A stretch of DNA of 64,000 bases from Sipunculus nudus (GCA_026874595.1 CM049313.1:10663508-10727507); one strand, 5' to 3'; shown: positions 36,394 through 47,455, counted from the stretch's first letter. Made by a program: numbers and translations. Notes: generated from the letters alone by a model not told the origin.

Positions 36394-36810
36394 GTGAAAA
36401 CAATAACCCTCACTTCGCTCAGGGTTAATAATAAAAATATTCAGCATCATGGTCCTCTCTCACACCTCTACCTTTTTCTATCTGTCTGTCGCCATCTGTC
36501 TGTCTCTATCTGTGTGTCTACTCTTACAGGAACTACAATGTGGGGTGATCTACAAGTAGACAATGAACTTGTTGGGTTTTTTACACTGTGGCCCCACAAT
36601 GAAAATATTTTTCAAAATTTAGGAAACGGCTTTTCGTGGTTTTCTGTGTGGATTTTGAAAAATCTTCCCAAATTATTTTGTCTGTATGTCTGTAAACCCT
36701 TTGTCTGTTGTGGAAAGTGTCTGTACACTATCTGGACACCATATGGTGTTGCCACTTACAGGGGGTTTGTGGAACTAAGAGTTAGACTGTTACCCTGCGT
36801 CTATGCTTAA
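36394..36810 (+). other. Unrecognised 138-codon open frame, broken in copy B
   Basis: Its 3' two thirds lie outside the microsatellites and follow a pyrimidine-rich CTCTTACAG resembling a splice acceptor (36521-36529). In copy B one G is missing near 63673 (TTGGTTTTTT against TTGGGTTTTTT) and the frame ends early at 63719. With no recognisable domain and a frameshift in a near-identical copy, a functional protein is unlikely. Confidence 0.15.
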
Positions 36811-37210
36811 CACTTGTTCAAAACAAAAACCCCAGGATGATAGACAATTAAAACCATTTGTATAAAATGAAAAACTTTATTTTGACCCACGGTACCAAAA
36901 ATTAATGCTGTCTCCGCTAAGTAGCATTATTCTGATTTAGGTCACCTCATAATGTACAGACAAAAAAAATATCACAGTGTAGCTACTTTGCGTATGTCTG
37001 AGCTACTGCCGATCCCCGACCCCTTCTGCGTACTTGCACACTTTTATAGGAACTAGCAAAGCTACGTCACGTCGAGGCATAGCGACTTTGCATGCAGCAG
37101 GGAGAACTGGCGGCCTTATAAGGTGTGCGGCATATATAATATAGAGACATGCATGAATAGCCATGCTGGTTCATTGTATACAGAAATCGAACATGATTAC
37201 ACAGAAAAGT

Positions 37211-37288
37211 AGGTTCACTGCAGATGGGATTCAAACCCATGACCTTACGAGTGCCGGTCGCTTGCTCCATCCACTGAACTACAGCCTA
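37211..37288 (-). mobile_element. tRNA-like SINE head
   Basis: The minus strand reads GTAGTTCAGTGGATGGAGC (A box region) and ATGGGTTTGAATCCCATC (T arm with B box). This is a tRNA-like block of ~78 nt without a credible functional anticodon arm. The sequence on its 3' side (plus-strand positions below 37211, to about 37070) may be SINE body. Confidence 0.65.
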
Positions 37289-37323
37289 CAATGTATTTGC
37301 ACACTTTTATAGGAGCCAGCGAA

Positions 37324-37391
<68 letters not shown>

Positions 37392-37540
37392 AAAGAGATA
37401 AAGAGACAGACAAACAGACAGGCAAAGAGAGGGAGAGACAGAGAGAGATAGAGAACAGAGATGGACAGAGAGAGAGATGGACAGAGAAAGAGAGAGAGCG
37501 AGAGAGCGAGGGAGACAGAGGGAGAGAGCTAGAGAGTGCG
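37324..37540. repeat. (TA)n followed by GA-rich purine tract
   Basis: A ~65-bp (TA)n tract (37324-37389) is followed by ~150 bp of imperfect GAGAGACAGA purine repeats on the plus strand. Minus-strand open frames here are low complexity. Confidence 0.92.
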
Positions 37541-39114
37541 CCAAGCTGGTTTAACTCAATCAGAAATTGCATGACATATTATGTGTTAACATAAGATATT
37601 CTAAGATTCAAGCTATTTTTTTAAGGAAAAATGAATTTCTATGCACATATACATAAGGAAACAACTGTTTTGAAGGACAAATCTGAAATTGTAGGGGAAA
37701 TCTGATATCGATTCAGATTATCCCCCGATAATCTGAAGCGGGTGTAATCCGAATCGAGGGTAATCTAAAATCGCTACACCGGTCCTTTTGGAAGATAATC
37801 CTGATTCGGAATCCAGATTCTATTATAAAACACATTCAAATGCATTAAAAATTAAATGTAGTTTACTCTTCAGTCCCCATGCAGAAGACAGGAGGGTGCC
37901 CAAACAGCAAGTAGCAATTTATAAAAGAAACCAGAGACGTCAAACAGGGATTCCAAGTAGTTTGAACAACTAATCTCCTGACAATGCCATGTTGAAAATA
38001 TGGAATTATGTAAGCATTAAAATCTGAACAGATAGTCTAACAGATTTCTAAAACATTACATTGGTCAGACAGATAAATTCGTATATGCATAATGAACATT
38101 GCTCTACTTTTCTCACGTAAATATTCGTATATCCTCGATGTGTACACTTTCATGACTCAGATAGTTTTAACTTGCCAAAAAGATTAACCGGGCAAAACTA
38201 TAAAAAATACAAATTTTGCAATATGATGTGAAGGTGTTCGGTTCACTCAAGGATGGTATTAATGGACACGTGGCCTTATTAGACAGGTAGTCTTTCAGAC
38301 AGGTTCCATTGCTAATGGAACATTTAACATTTAACATTTAAATTTCACTTTGCAGAACTCGCAAAGTGTTACCTCGCGAATATGAAGCCAACCACATCAT
38401 AGTTAAAACCATGTAATTGACGCATACACCGTACTCAGATCTGTCGAGAACACCGACCTGTCTCAGTAACAGTTTGATTTCAGCGCATGAATATTTAACC
38501 CACCGTCGGGTCACGGTATATTTCGCAACAAGGCATTGACCTAAACTTTAATGTGACTGCACACAAGGAGATTGATTGACTCCGGTGTTCAAACTGGCCC
38601 AGTGGTGCCAGTAATTTCACACCTAAAATGGATACGCTACTCCACTCGTGACAGTATATGATTAATTACTCTTCGTGTAATGAGCGAGTCGTGACTTAAG
38701 TCGTTTTTAACATTTTACCTAAAATGTTGATTATAAAGAGACCAAAAGGAATGCGTAACATCCGAAAAGAAATTATTTATTTCCATCGAACCATGTAGTC
38801 GCTGTTTTTAATGGCCGTGTAGGATTCCCTTCTGTTTAGGCATTCACCGTACTGGATGCATAAACTTTGATATACAGTCTGTTTGGCTGATGGCCATAAT
38901 AACATATTTTACAAAAACTTGATAATAAACTAGAAAAGTACTTAGAGAGAGCTGACATCCGCCAAGGCAGCTCATTAAACCAATATGGCATTGTCAGAAA
39001 TGTGTGATAAAGAATGCAGGACAATCACCGTTAATTATAGCATACTGACACCGAGCGCCATCTATTGGTAACAAATTTAAGGCAGCTTATTACCCCATAT
39101 GGCATTGTCAGAAA
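37541..39114. other. Stretch without a recognised gene
   Basis: The only structure I see is a set of ATCTGA/GATTCGGAT-type words near 37700-37830, which are partly self-complementary, and the word ATATGGCATTGTCAGAAATG at about 38983, which is repeated at about 39099. Confidence 0.5.
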
Positions 39115-39306
39115 TGCAGCATTTTCTCAAACTAAATCCTGGATCGAGATTGCGATCCGGATCACCCCAAAATTAAATCAACTGTTTACTGTATCGTGGC
39201 CTACCTATCCTGAAAAATTATTAAAATCCGTTCAGTGTAATATTGCTAACAAACAAACAGACAAACTAGACGACCATAGGCCGAGCGCTTGCCGAAAGTT
39301 GAAATA
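39115..39306 (+). repeat. Interspersed-repeat tail, RTE-like
   Basis: TCCTGGATCGAGATTGCGATCCGGATCACCCC...AAATTAAATCAACTG...CCTGAAAAATT.TTAAAATCCG...GCTAACAAACAAACAGACAAAC resembles from memory a 3' tail common to many invertebrate non-LTR (RTE-type) elements and their SINE partners. The copy is short and diverged. Family assignment needs a library search. Confidence 0.45.
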
Positions 39307-39464
39307 AGACATCTTCGAAAATAATCCCAATTTTACAGCAAGATATATTATCAAAATAATTATCTAATACAAATTTCAAAACTCAAAATTACTTTTGTAG
39401 GTTTTTAAAACATACACCTATATCAATATTATATCTCCATCACACTTTATTCTCATTATCTGCT

Positions 39465-39779
39465 ATGACTGTGGGAAGTCTTCATAAACTAGTTCACTTT
39501 TTCTGCATTTGGACATTGCTAGCTAAATTATATCGCTTGATACAATTAATGACGGATCACCTGGTTATTCAGAACATTAATGATGTCATTGCCTATGTGT
39601 ATTGTAAGATTTTACTGATGGAAAGTACGCAGAGGCCAGGAGTAATTGACGACACCAAAACACAAGTGTTAAATGAAATGTTAATTAAGTGTATGTATAT
39701 AAGAGATGAATGTCATCTGTGTAACAAGAAACATAAGGGATTCTATCAATTATACCATTCCTGTCAGTATTCTCAGTAA
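39465..39779 (+). other. Unrecognised open frame just upstream of the LINE ORF2
   Basis: 104 codons ending at the point where the endonuclease core begins in another frame. It contains a CxxC (CHLCNKKH) but no recognisable ORF1 feature. It could be LINE 5' sequence or chance. Confidence 0.2.
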
Positions 39780-39976
39780 TAACATGGAATGTGCGAGGAC
39801 TGCGGGGGCTAAGGAAAAGGAATAAAGTATTTAAATGGTTAAATGATAAAGGTGGTGCAGATAGTGTGATATTTTTACAGGAAACACATTGAACGGAAAA
39901 TGACGAATGTTTATGGAATCGAGAATGGTCGGGCTCTACATATTTCTGCCACGGTACAAGCCAGTCGAGAGGTGTT

Positions 39977-40594
39977 ATGATTCTAATAGGTAAACATATA
40001 GATATTAAGAATATTAAGCTTTACACAGATATTAATGGACGTTTTCTGTGTTTGAAAGCCGACGTACACGGTTCTGCTTATGTCTTCATTAATACTTATG
40101 CTCCTAATTCGGAAAGGGAGCAGACTTTATTCTTTGAAGAAGTCCGAAACAGAATTAAAGATGTACTCTCGAATACAGAGGCTATGGTAATCTGGGGAGG
40201 AGATTTTAATTTTAGTTTTTCAAATCTTGATGCAGATGGCGGTACATATCACCCAAAATATAAATCCATCAATACTGTGTCAAGTATAATGGAACAGCAT
40301 AATTTAATTGATTTATGGCGTACAAGGAACTCGTCTGCACGTGGCTTTACCTGGAGAAGTAATACTCCTATTATACAACGAAGACTAGACTTTATTCTTA
40401 TTTCTAGTGAACTTAATGCACATGTTCGCCATGTACAAATTTTGCCAGCCATAATTTCGGATCATTCAGCGGTGAGATGTAAAATTAAATCACTTCATTA
40501 TAATAAACATGGTCCTTCCTTTTGGAAGTTTAATGTTTCACTGCTGAATGACACTCTTTATGTCCAAGAGCTCAAAGATCACATAATACAATAG
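39977..40594 (+). pseudogene. LINE ORF2 fragment: endonuclease domain
   Basis: A 205-codon open piece of the endonuclease/exonuclease/phosphatase-type domain that nicks target DNA. Visible motifs are NTYAPNS (residues ~39-45), WGGDFN (~73-78), RRLDFIL (~135-141) and SDHSAV (161-166), the usual order of catalytic motifs. The N-terminal motifs TWNVRGL and FLQETH lie upstream in the same frame but are cut off by the TGA at 39890-39892, so the Met at 39977 is simply the first one after that stop. Confidence 0.92.
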
Positions 40595-40604
40595 AAACAA
40601 TATT

Positions 40605-42533
40605 ATGATTTTTACAAGAAAGAGAAAGAATGGTGGGAGTTTTAAAAATTTATTATCAGAGATTTTACTATTCGTTTTTTCTAAAAAGAAATTGCAAGAG
40701 GAGAGAGCCGAAGTACAGCATTTTGAAAAATTACTATCACAAGTAGAAACTAAAATTTCAGCAAACCAGTTAGAGAGTACAATGGAATATGAAAATTATC
40801 GACGAAAAATTGAGAAATATTATGATCGTACTATAGAAGGCAACATAATAAGATCTAGGGTACAATGGTATGAGGAAGGGGAACGAAATACAAAATATTT
40901 TATTAATTTAGAAAAAAAGAATAAAAAAAAGTCTACAATCAGAAAGCTATTGATAAATGGAGAGGAGAAAACTGATCAAAAATATATAACAAATGAACTC
41001 GGACGATTTTATAAAGAAAAGTATTCGCGAAAAAGTAATATTACACGAATGGATTGTATGCATTTCTTATCTAACCTTAACATCACACGTTTAACGGAAT
41101 TCGATTCAGCGAGCTGTGACGGGGAGATAACAAAATCTGAAGTTTTAAAGGCTTTACATTGCATGATAAATAATAAGACACCAGGAAATGATGGCCTGCC
41201 AAAAGAATTCTATATTACTTTCTTTGACATTTTAGGTGACGATTTGGTTAGGTGTTTGAATAAGTGTTTTGAAGAAGGAATATTAACTAATAGTCAAAGA
41301 CAATCAGTTGTAACATTAATAGAAAAAACAGGCAAAGATAATCGTATATTAACATCATGGAGACCCATAAGTCTGTTGAATGTAGATTGTAAGATACTAA
41401 GTAAAATTTTAGCCGGCCGGATGAAAGTTTTTCTTCCAAAATTAATAGCGGATGACCAAACTGCTTTCGTCCAGGGAAGAAATATTAGTGACACAACGAG
41501 ACTGATAAGTGATGTAATAGAACATTGTAAAATAGAAAACAAGTCAGGGATCTTATTTGCAGTAGACTTCGCAGCAGCTTTTGATTCTATAGATCATACT
41601 TATTTATTTACAGTACTTGAAAAATTTGGATTTGGTGAAAATTTCATCAGATGGGTAAAGATTCTACATTATGATATCGAGAGTTGTATTTTTAATAATG
41701 GTTATTCCACAGAGTATCTCAAAGTTGCCACAGGTACAAGGCAGGGCGATCCGTTTGCCCCATATCTTTTCGTATTAGCAATCGAGATTTTAGCTACAAT
41801 GATTCGTAACAATAGTAGGATCAGCGGTATAAACATTAATGGTGTTGAAATTAAGCAAGCGATATTTGCTGATGATACCACCTACTTCCTGAGAGATATC
41901 GCTTCAATGAAAGAAGTATGTAATGTAATTGATAAATACGGAGCCATATCATCGCTGAAGATAAATCTGGAAAAATGTGAAACAGCATTGCTTGGAAATT
42001 CGTCTATGACTGAATTACTGGATCACATAAAATGGATCAACCTTAAGAATAAAGCAATTAAGATATTGGGAATCTCATTTACGTACGATAAGCAACTGTC
42101 ATATACACTTAATTTTAATGGTATTTTAGAAAAAATAAAGACCCTTTTTAATATTTGGAAACAACGAAACATGACATTGTTCGGCAGAAATACAATAATT
42201 AAATCATTAGGCATATCCAATATATTGTACATAACAAACGTGCTGGAGCCTCCTAGAGAATTTATAAAACTTGTTAAAAGTTGTATTGTGGACTTTATAT
42301 GGTACGGCAGAAACGCCAAAATTAAATATGAAGTTATGATAAACTGTCAGAGAGAAGGAGGTATTGGACTACCGGATGTGGCATCGATAGTGGAATGTCA
42401 AAGATTAATGTGGATGATAAAATTTATAAACGCTGGAGATGCCAAATATACTGCTGTGCCGAATTTGTATCTTAAGCAAATTGATGGGGTAAAGAGTATT
42501 ACAGCAAATCTGGATATCAGACGTATTGGCTGA
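40605..42533 (+). pseudogene. LINE ORF2 fragment: reverse transcriptase domain
   Basis: A 642-codon open piece. Conserved RT blocks are WRPISLLNVDCKILSKIL, then DDQTAFVQGRNISDTTRLI, VDFAAAFDSIDH (motif A, Asp near residue 321), RQGDPFAPYLF (motif B, ~379) and FADDTTYF (motif C, ~421), with LKINLEKCET after it. The RPISLLN and FVQGR forms fit the L1/Tx1 group better than RTE, CR1 or Jockey. The first ~25 residues are probably out of frame, because the true linker reads in another frame up to ~40680. The catalytic residues are intact although the element as a whole is dead. Confidence 0.94.
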
Positions 42534-42563
42534 CGATATTCCTGTTTTCTATAAAAAAAATGC

Positions 42564-43166
42564 TTGAACGTATGGTCATTATATATGTCTGGTGAACCAA
42601 GTAACCCAGAAATAATGTTGTACCAAATCGTGTGGAACAATAAATTTATAAAGATAGGAGGTCATTCTGTATATATGAAACAATTTGATGCAAAACATGT
42701 AAAGTATGTACATGATCTTTATAATACCAGCGGGAAAAAGAAAAGACTGGATGAAATGGTACCTCCTGATAGTAATGAATACAAAATGTGTTATGTACAC
42801 TGGTTGTCCTTGATACATGCTATCCCGCAGAAGTGGCATCATTGTATTCGTACATTTGCAATGCAAGATAACTGTATCCAGTTTTCTGAAAATATTAATT
42901 ATGTTTCATTTAAAGATGTAATACTAAATACGAATAAAGTGTCCTTCAAAGATTTGTACAAAAGAATAATTCAGAGTAAAAAATCAGAGCCTTCAGCCAA
43001 AGTAAAATTACAGTCCAGATTAAGATGTTTTGATTGGGAACAATCTGTTGCAAAGCTATATTCTATTACACTGGATATGCGTTTTCGTGAATTTCAATTT
43101 AAATTGTTGCATAAAGTTTTAGCAACAAGGGATAAGTTATACCTGTGGAAAGTAACTGATAATTAG
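42564..43166 (+). pseudogene. LINE ORF2 fragment: C-terminal region
   Basis: A 200-codon open piece with QIVWNNKFIKIGG and FQFKLLHKVLATRDKLYLW, typical of the region after the RT in L1-like ORF2. It ends at a TAG, but the same frame continues with RCNYC...EHLLCQC, a CxxC-x8-H-x4-C knuckle, and ends in CLTLLRY at 43538. The TAG and a later TGA (43431) are therefore internal nonsense mutations. Confidence 0.88.
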
Positions 43167-43538
43167 CGATGTAATTACTGTTTTGTTGAGGAGGAAACAG
43201 TTGAACACTTATTATGTCAGTGTCATATTTCAATAACATTTTATCTGCATATAAAAACTTTTGTCAAGAGAGCTAATATCCATATGCCAGATCTAAACAA
43301 AGAGGTTATATACATGGTTGTGGGGAAACATGAACCGGTAATTATCGACATGTTATTATTAATTTATAAATATTTGGTATACAGAAATCGGATATTTCAG
43401 GTGATCCCTACCCTGGTACAGTTGGTGAATTGATTAAAAAATACAGAATTGTTAGAAAGAAAGATTGCTGAGAAAAAACACACTTTGAATGTACATGAGA
43501 AAAAATGGAAGGAGTGTCTTACCTTGTTAAGGTATTAA

Positions 43539-43990
43539 TAACTCCTGGACATTATAACTGTGTTAGTAACTCACAAATGTTATATGTATTTTATGCACAG
43601 ATTCACATACATTGGTATATTTGTTAACTGTTACAGAGTTTACTGCATCATACTAATTTTTGGAGATGTTGTTTAGGCTTGTTTATTACCACTATATTGT
43701 AATTAAATTTTTCAATTAAAATATATAAATGGTGTCGATGATGACAATATGTAGAGGAAGGAAAATATGTGAAGTATTGACTGAGACATCATTAAGAGGA
43801 GAGAAAGAAAAGAAATACAGTAGAAGAAAAAAAAGAAATAAGACAGACAGACAGAGAGCTGGAAGACAGGAGAACATGTGAAAACAGTCAGTTGAATGAG
43901 CATTTCGATTATCAATAAAGTGTGTAAGTTTCAGATCGATTGCTAAAAAATTGTAGCCAGTAGAGTGCGGACAAACACACCAACACACCC
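43539..43990. other. LINE 3' flank, no recognised gene
   Basis: It probably includes the LINE 3' untranslated region at first. AT-rich, then purine-rich from ~43740 to 43870. No AATAAA plus A-tail and no target duplication were identified. Confidence 0.4.
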
Positions 43991-44010
43991 ACAAACAGAC
44001 ATACGCAACT

Positions 44011-44118
44011 GACCAACATGCTTGCAGAAATCTTCGATTTCCGGGAAGCAACAAACAAGCATACTTAAATGACCAACATGCTTGCAGCAATCTTCGATTT
44101 CCGGCAAGAAACAAACCA
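44011..44118. repeat. 60-bp tandem duplication
   Basis: GACCAACATGCTTGCAG.AATCTTCGATTTCCGG begins at 44011 and again at 44071, period exactly 60. The second copy is incomplete. Confidence 0.85.
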
Positions 44119-45251
44119 ACGCCGCAATAAAACATAACCCCGACCCCTGCGCGGAGGTAAAAACATAAAAAAATCCTCCAGATAATCAAGACACTTAAAC
44201 AGTGGCCTTATTTTATTAACAAACACAACACTATTATTAACTATGATGTACACAGCGTTAGGCCTCCTTCCCGTATAGAAGTCGTTGGGTGTCGTTGATG
44301 ATGTCTTGAACATTCGGCAGTGCTCGTACCAATGTTTTAAGCACTTTGAATTCGTAGTGCTATTTTTGAAATGTTAAACAATTAAGCCCCGTTCCCACTT
44401 CCACGAATTTTAACTCAATGAGAATTACGATTTTGTACGAGCGGAGTACGATGCCAGAACGATATGATACGATAGTTACTCGATGCTAGCACGATATATC
44501 ACGATCCTGTGAAGAATGTCAAGGACTCCGTTACAATGTCCATGAAACTAATACGATATTTCCACGGAATTTGACGACATGGTACGACCTACGAAAGGCT
44601 CCCCTTTGATTCTTCGCGAATAACGATGTTCAATCCTACTACGCCATCGACATGAAGGTCGATATCAATGGGTGATTTCAGTGGTTATTTGTCATTTTGT
44701 AAATGTTCTGCTACCAAGAATCATTGATTGTGATGCACTGTAGGAAAAAAAAATCCGATTCTGGCCGCGGCAGTCCTGATTCTTATAGAACCAAAAAAAT
44801 GAGAAGTCCCACCGGAGGTCCTGCATTAAAAATGGGCTAGAGTCCAAACGTGGATCATATAGTTCACTTTTACGTAATGGGAAGCGGCAGACTATGACTG
44901 GGAATTGAACCGGAGTCGTAGTCAGCCCGAGTCCATCTCAAGTCCAGTGAAAAAAGACAGGGATGCCTGGCATGTGCCAAAGTTATCAGAATATTCCAAA
45001 ACGTAGAAATACTAGTATGCCTGACAGATCTACATTACTGAATGTTAGATAGCTATGTTTGATTGTTGGAACAGGAAATATTGATGGTAAATATAGCTTC
45101 TTAAGTATAAAGAAGTTAAATACTTTTTGGTCAAATTGAATCGGAACCAATACCCTAAGAAATGTTTTCCTTTGACAGCAAATCTACGTAGTGCGCTCAC
45201 TGTAAATTTTTCTTCTGTGTTCATGTCTTGCCCGACAAAACTAACATAATA

Positions 45252-45352
45252 AGTCGTGCGCACAAGATATTAAGTCGTGCGCACGAAGTAATGTCTTTCG
45301 CACAAGATTTTAAGTCGTGCGCACGAAATAATAAGTTATTCGCATGAGATAG
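45252..45352. repeat. Short repeats around the palindrome TCGTGCGCACGA
   Basis: TAAGTCGTGCGCAC recurs at about 45250, 45271 and 45312, with TCTTTCGCACAAGA and GTTATTCGCATGAGA variants between. The spacing is irregular (~20-40 bp). Confidence 0.7.
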
Positions 45353-45694
45353 ATATTTTTATACTCATGTCCCCAACGGGGCTCTATAACAGGCGTCTGG
45401 GTATGACAAGGTTTCATGAGTAAATTATAGTCGAACATAATTTTGCTTGTCGGAAATCTTCGATTTCGAAAAGCAAGATGGTCAGTTGCGTATGTCTGTT
45501 TGTTTGATTGTCTGTCTGTCCCCAGCCTAAAATGCACATTAACATAGATCGCTTTCAAACTCACATACCTGATATAAAACCAAACGTCCCCGAATCATTT
45601 TAAATTGTTGTCATTATCTGTCAAAAATCAAGGTCAAGGTCATCGAAAAAGTGGAAAGTTTATTTTCGATATAAGACCTATCGTCATTTCTTCC

Positions 45695-46370
45695 TATGTG
45701 TCTTCTCCATAATCTGGTTAAGTCATCTGGTCTCAATCTTGTGTCACTTTGTCAGTATGTCTGTCTGTTTGTCAGTTGTCCTTTTGCTGGTTCTTGCGTC
45801 TCACATATAGCATTCTACAGGCCACAGTTTTGCAGGAATCTTTTTTTGAAACTGGTACATCCTATGTCTTGCACTACTATCTCGAAACCGATTTTCAATT
45901 TTTCGGATATGGCCGCTAGGGGGCGCTGCACTGGAACCTCCACGACATATTATTTTTAGGCATTATCTTTGAACCTATAAACCTCAATTACATTAACTTT
46001 AGCTTATTGTCTTTCTTTGAGTCTTCTCCATAACCTGGTTTAGTCACCTGGTATCAAGCTTGTGTCACTTTGTCAGTATGTCTGACTGTTGTCAGCTGTC
46101 TCAATTTCTAATGCTTGCTGGTTCATCGTCTTATAATATTCTTCAATCCTCAGTTTTGCTGGAATCATTTTGTAACTTACACATATGTGTATTGTCTAAA
46201 TAGGTCAACGGTCAAGGTCATCAAAACACGTCAAGATCGGATTTCCCCTCATAACTTTGACAATATAGGTCCTATCTTCACAAGCAATGGCTCATTTTCT
46301 TCCACATCTTCCTTGCCCATTCATTTGACTATTTCTAGATCATTTCGTGCACGCGCTCGACCTTAGGTCG
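45695..46370. repeat. Two diverged direct repeats of ~319 bp
   Basis: TCTTCTCCATAATCTGG near 45702 and TCTTCTCCATAACCTGG near 46021 each start a block with 'TTGTGTCACTTTGTCAGTATGTCTG', 'TTGCTGGTTC.TCGTCT' and 'TTTTGC.GGAATC.TTTT'. TCAAGGTCA nuclear-receptor-type half sites lie just before block 1 (45628-45642, two overlapping) and in block 2 (46212-46220). Confidence 0.75.
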
Positions 46371-46506
46371 ACTAGTTTGTTTGTTATTGGCCACTGTATA
46401 AACAAGCTGGAACAATGTATTAGAATCATCAGATTTAAGTTTGGACTTTCTTTCAGTCGGATTAAACTTCCTTCAAAACTGATCTGAAGAAGAAAAAGAT
46501 GGAGAC

Positions 46507-46525
46507 GGGGGGGGGGGGGGGGGGG
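46507..46525. repeat. G19 homopolymer
   Basis: An uninterrupted run of 19 G in the single-copy region; a further G9 run lies near 46623. A likely site of sequencing or assembly error. Confidence 0.9.
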
Positions 46526-47440
46526 TGCATGCGTAAACATAGTAGACAAAGAGTCCCCATCTCCAGTTACATCTTACCACTGAGTTGTAAACATAAAATT
46601 TGGACATTGCTATGTAAATCCAGGGGGGGGGGCATGAGCCTGAGCCCTCCCCGTCCCCCCTAAATTAGACTTTGCCTATGATAATGAGAGTTAACTTTCA
46701 AGATATTAAATATATGAACATTTTAGAATGAACACTATAGTCAACAATAGAAATTCTGTACAGAGATACAAGGGATGTCAGGAAGAATTTCTCATATTTT
46801 AGTGCAGAGGGGAAAAAATGTAAATTTCCGGTATTTTTTAGGTCAGATTTAAAAAAGGAGTCGGCCGCCTGGCGGCCGTTTTTTAAACCAGAATCGCGGG
46901 ACTAAGGTTGAGCCATGCGTGGCCCCAGCCCGAGTACATACTGGAATATGAAAGAGATCGAAAAAGCACTGGCTGAATGGCGGAGGAAATTTTAATTTCC
47001 GTGCAGCCCATGTGTAGGTGCTGAAAAAGGCCTAAAATATCTGCAGGGGCTAACTTTGTTTGAGAGGCCGTCGTGGTCTGGCTGGGCCATTTAGAAGACC
47101 GAGATTTGGCCATCTTTAACATATTTTTATGTTTTTCACAGAAATTAAAAGCAATATATGTGTTGTGCATGGACTTTATAATTTAAGGTTACACCGCCAT
47201 ATTGCATCCCTGGCAAACGTGTGGACCTAATTGACAGGACCGGGCTAAAGGGCAGGGCCGGGGTCACTGGGTGCATCTCGCGTAAAATAAAAATGGCAAG
47301 TAAGGGGACTGTATTTGAGGGATGAGCATAAATAACGACCTATTTTATAGAAAAGGACTGGTTGTTTTAGAACGCTTAAATAGAGAGCCAGAGGTTGGCC
47401 GACAGAGGGACCTATTTTCGTGGCCACCGCATCGGCCGGT

Positions 47441-47455
47441 GGCGCCACCTGGTGG
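47441..47455 (-). promoter_or_regulatory. CTCF-like core motif in second array
   Basis: Minus-strand CCACCAGGTGGCGCC. The corresponding site of array 1 (16008-16022) has an A on the plus strand that gives CCACCAGGTGGTGCC, one base off. Confidence 0.4.

Larger units (their letters stand above)
32089..36536. repeat. Tandem duplication, unit 2 (1b)
   Basis: Direct repeat of 27797-32088, at offset 4337 through most of its length. It differs by scattered substitutions, a much longer (TA)/(CA) tract near 32420-32500 and a more complex CT/GTCT tract near 35690-35850. Confidence 0.92.
15730..36903. repeat. Segmental duplication, copy A
   Basis: This stretch is repeated at 47163-64000. Offsets stay near 31430 from the satellite to about 26000, drift to 31406 through microsatellite length changes, and then become 27069 after a 4.4-kb unit present twice here and once there. 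It contains the end of the satellite array, the satellite/flank junction and the whole flank. Differences between copies are rare outside microsatellites (for example 17673 A/G, 17879 C/A). The right limit is set only by the end of the window. Uncollapsed haplotypes are an alternative to a genuine duplication. Confidence 0.9.
39737..43538 (+). mobile_element. Degenerate L1/Tx1-like LINE, ORF2 region
   Basis: A single ~3.8-kb ORF2 relic: apurinic-like endonuclease, reverse transcriptase and a C-terminal CxxC-x8-H-x4-C knuckle (about 43170-43217). The reading frame opens at 39737 without a credible Met; TWNVRGL at about 39782 marks the start of the endonuclease core. It closes with TAA at 43536-43538. 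Damage seen includes a TGA at 39890, a TAG at 40592, a TAA at 40643, a frameshift in the T-rich run near 40674-40685, a local out-of-frame stretch from ~42528 to ~42556, a TAG at 43164 and a TGA at 43431. No ORF1 or poly(A) tail was identified. It is the only protein-coding relic recognised in the window and lies in the segment seen once here. Confidence 0.93.
43991..45503. mobile_element. Possible foldback element with ~60-bp inverted ends
   Basis: ACAAACAGACATACGCAACT... at 43991-44053 is the imperfect reverse complement of 45441-45503, with a 23-base exact block (TGGTCAGTTGCG...GTCTGTTT). Both arms contain GAAATC..CGATTTC. No transposase frame is seen inside. The interior includes an ACGAT-rich stretch (44420-44520) and short palindromic repeats. 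Chance juxtaposition of two copies of one short repeat is the alternative. Confidence 0.45.

Noticed and set aside
37067-37270. Minus-strand open frame containing a VMGLNPI-type sequence
   Set aside because: This is a translated tRNA-like SINE head and flank, not a gene.
43716-44189. 157-codon minus-strand open frame
   Set aside because: Its apparent internal protein repeat is the 60-bp DNA tandem duplication at 44011-44118. The rest is low-complexity.
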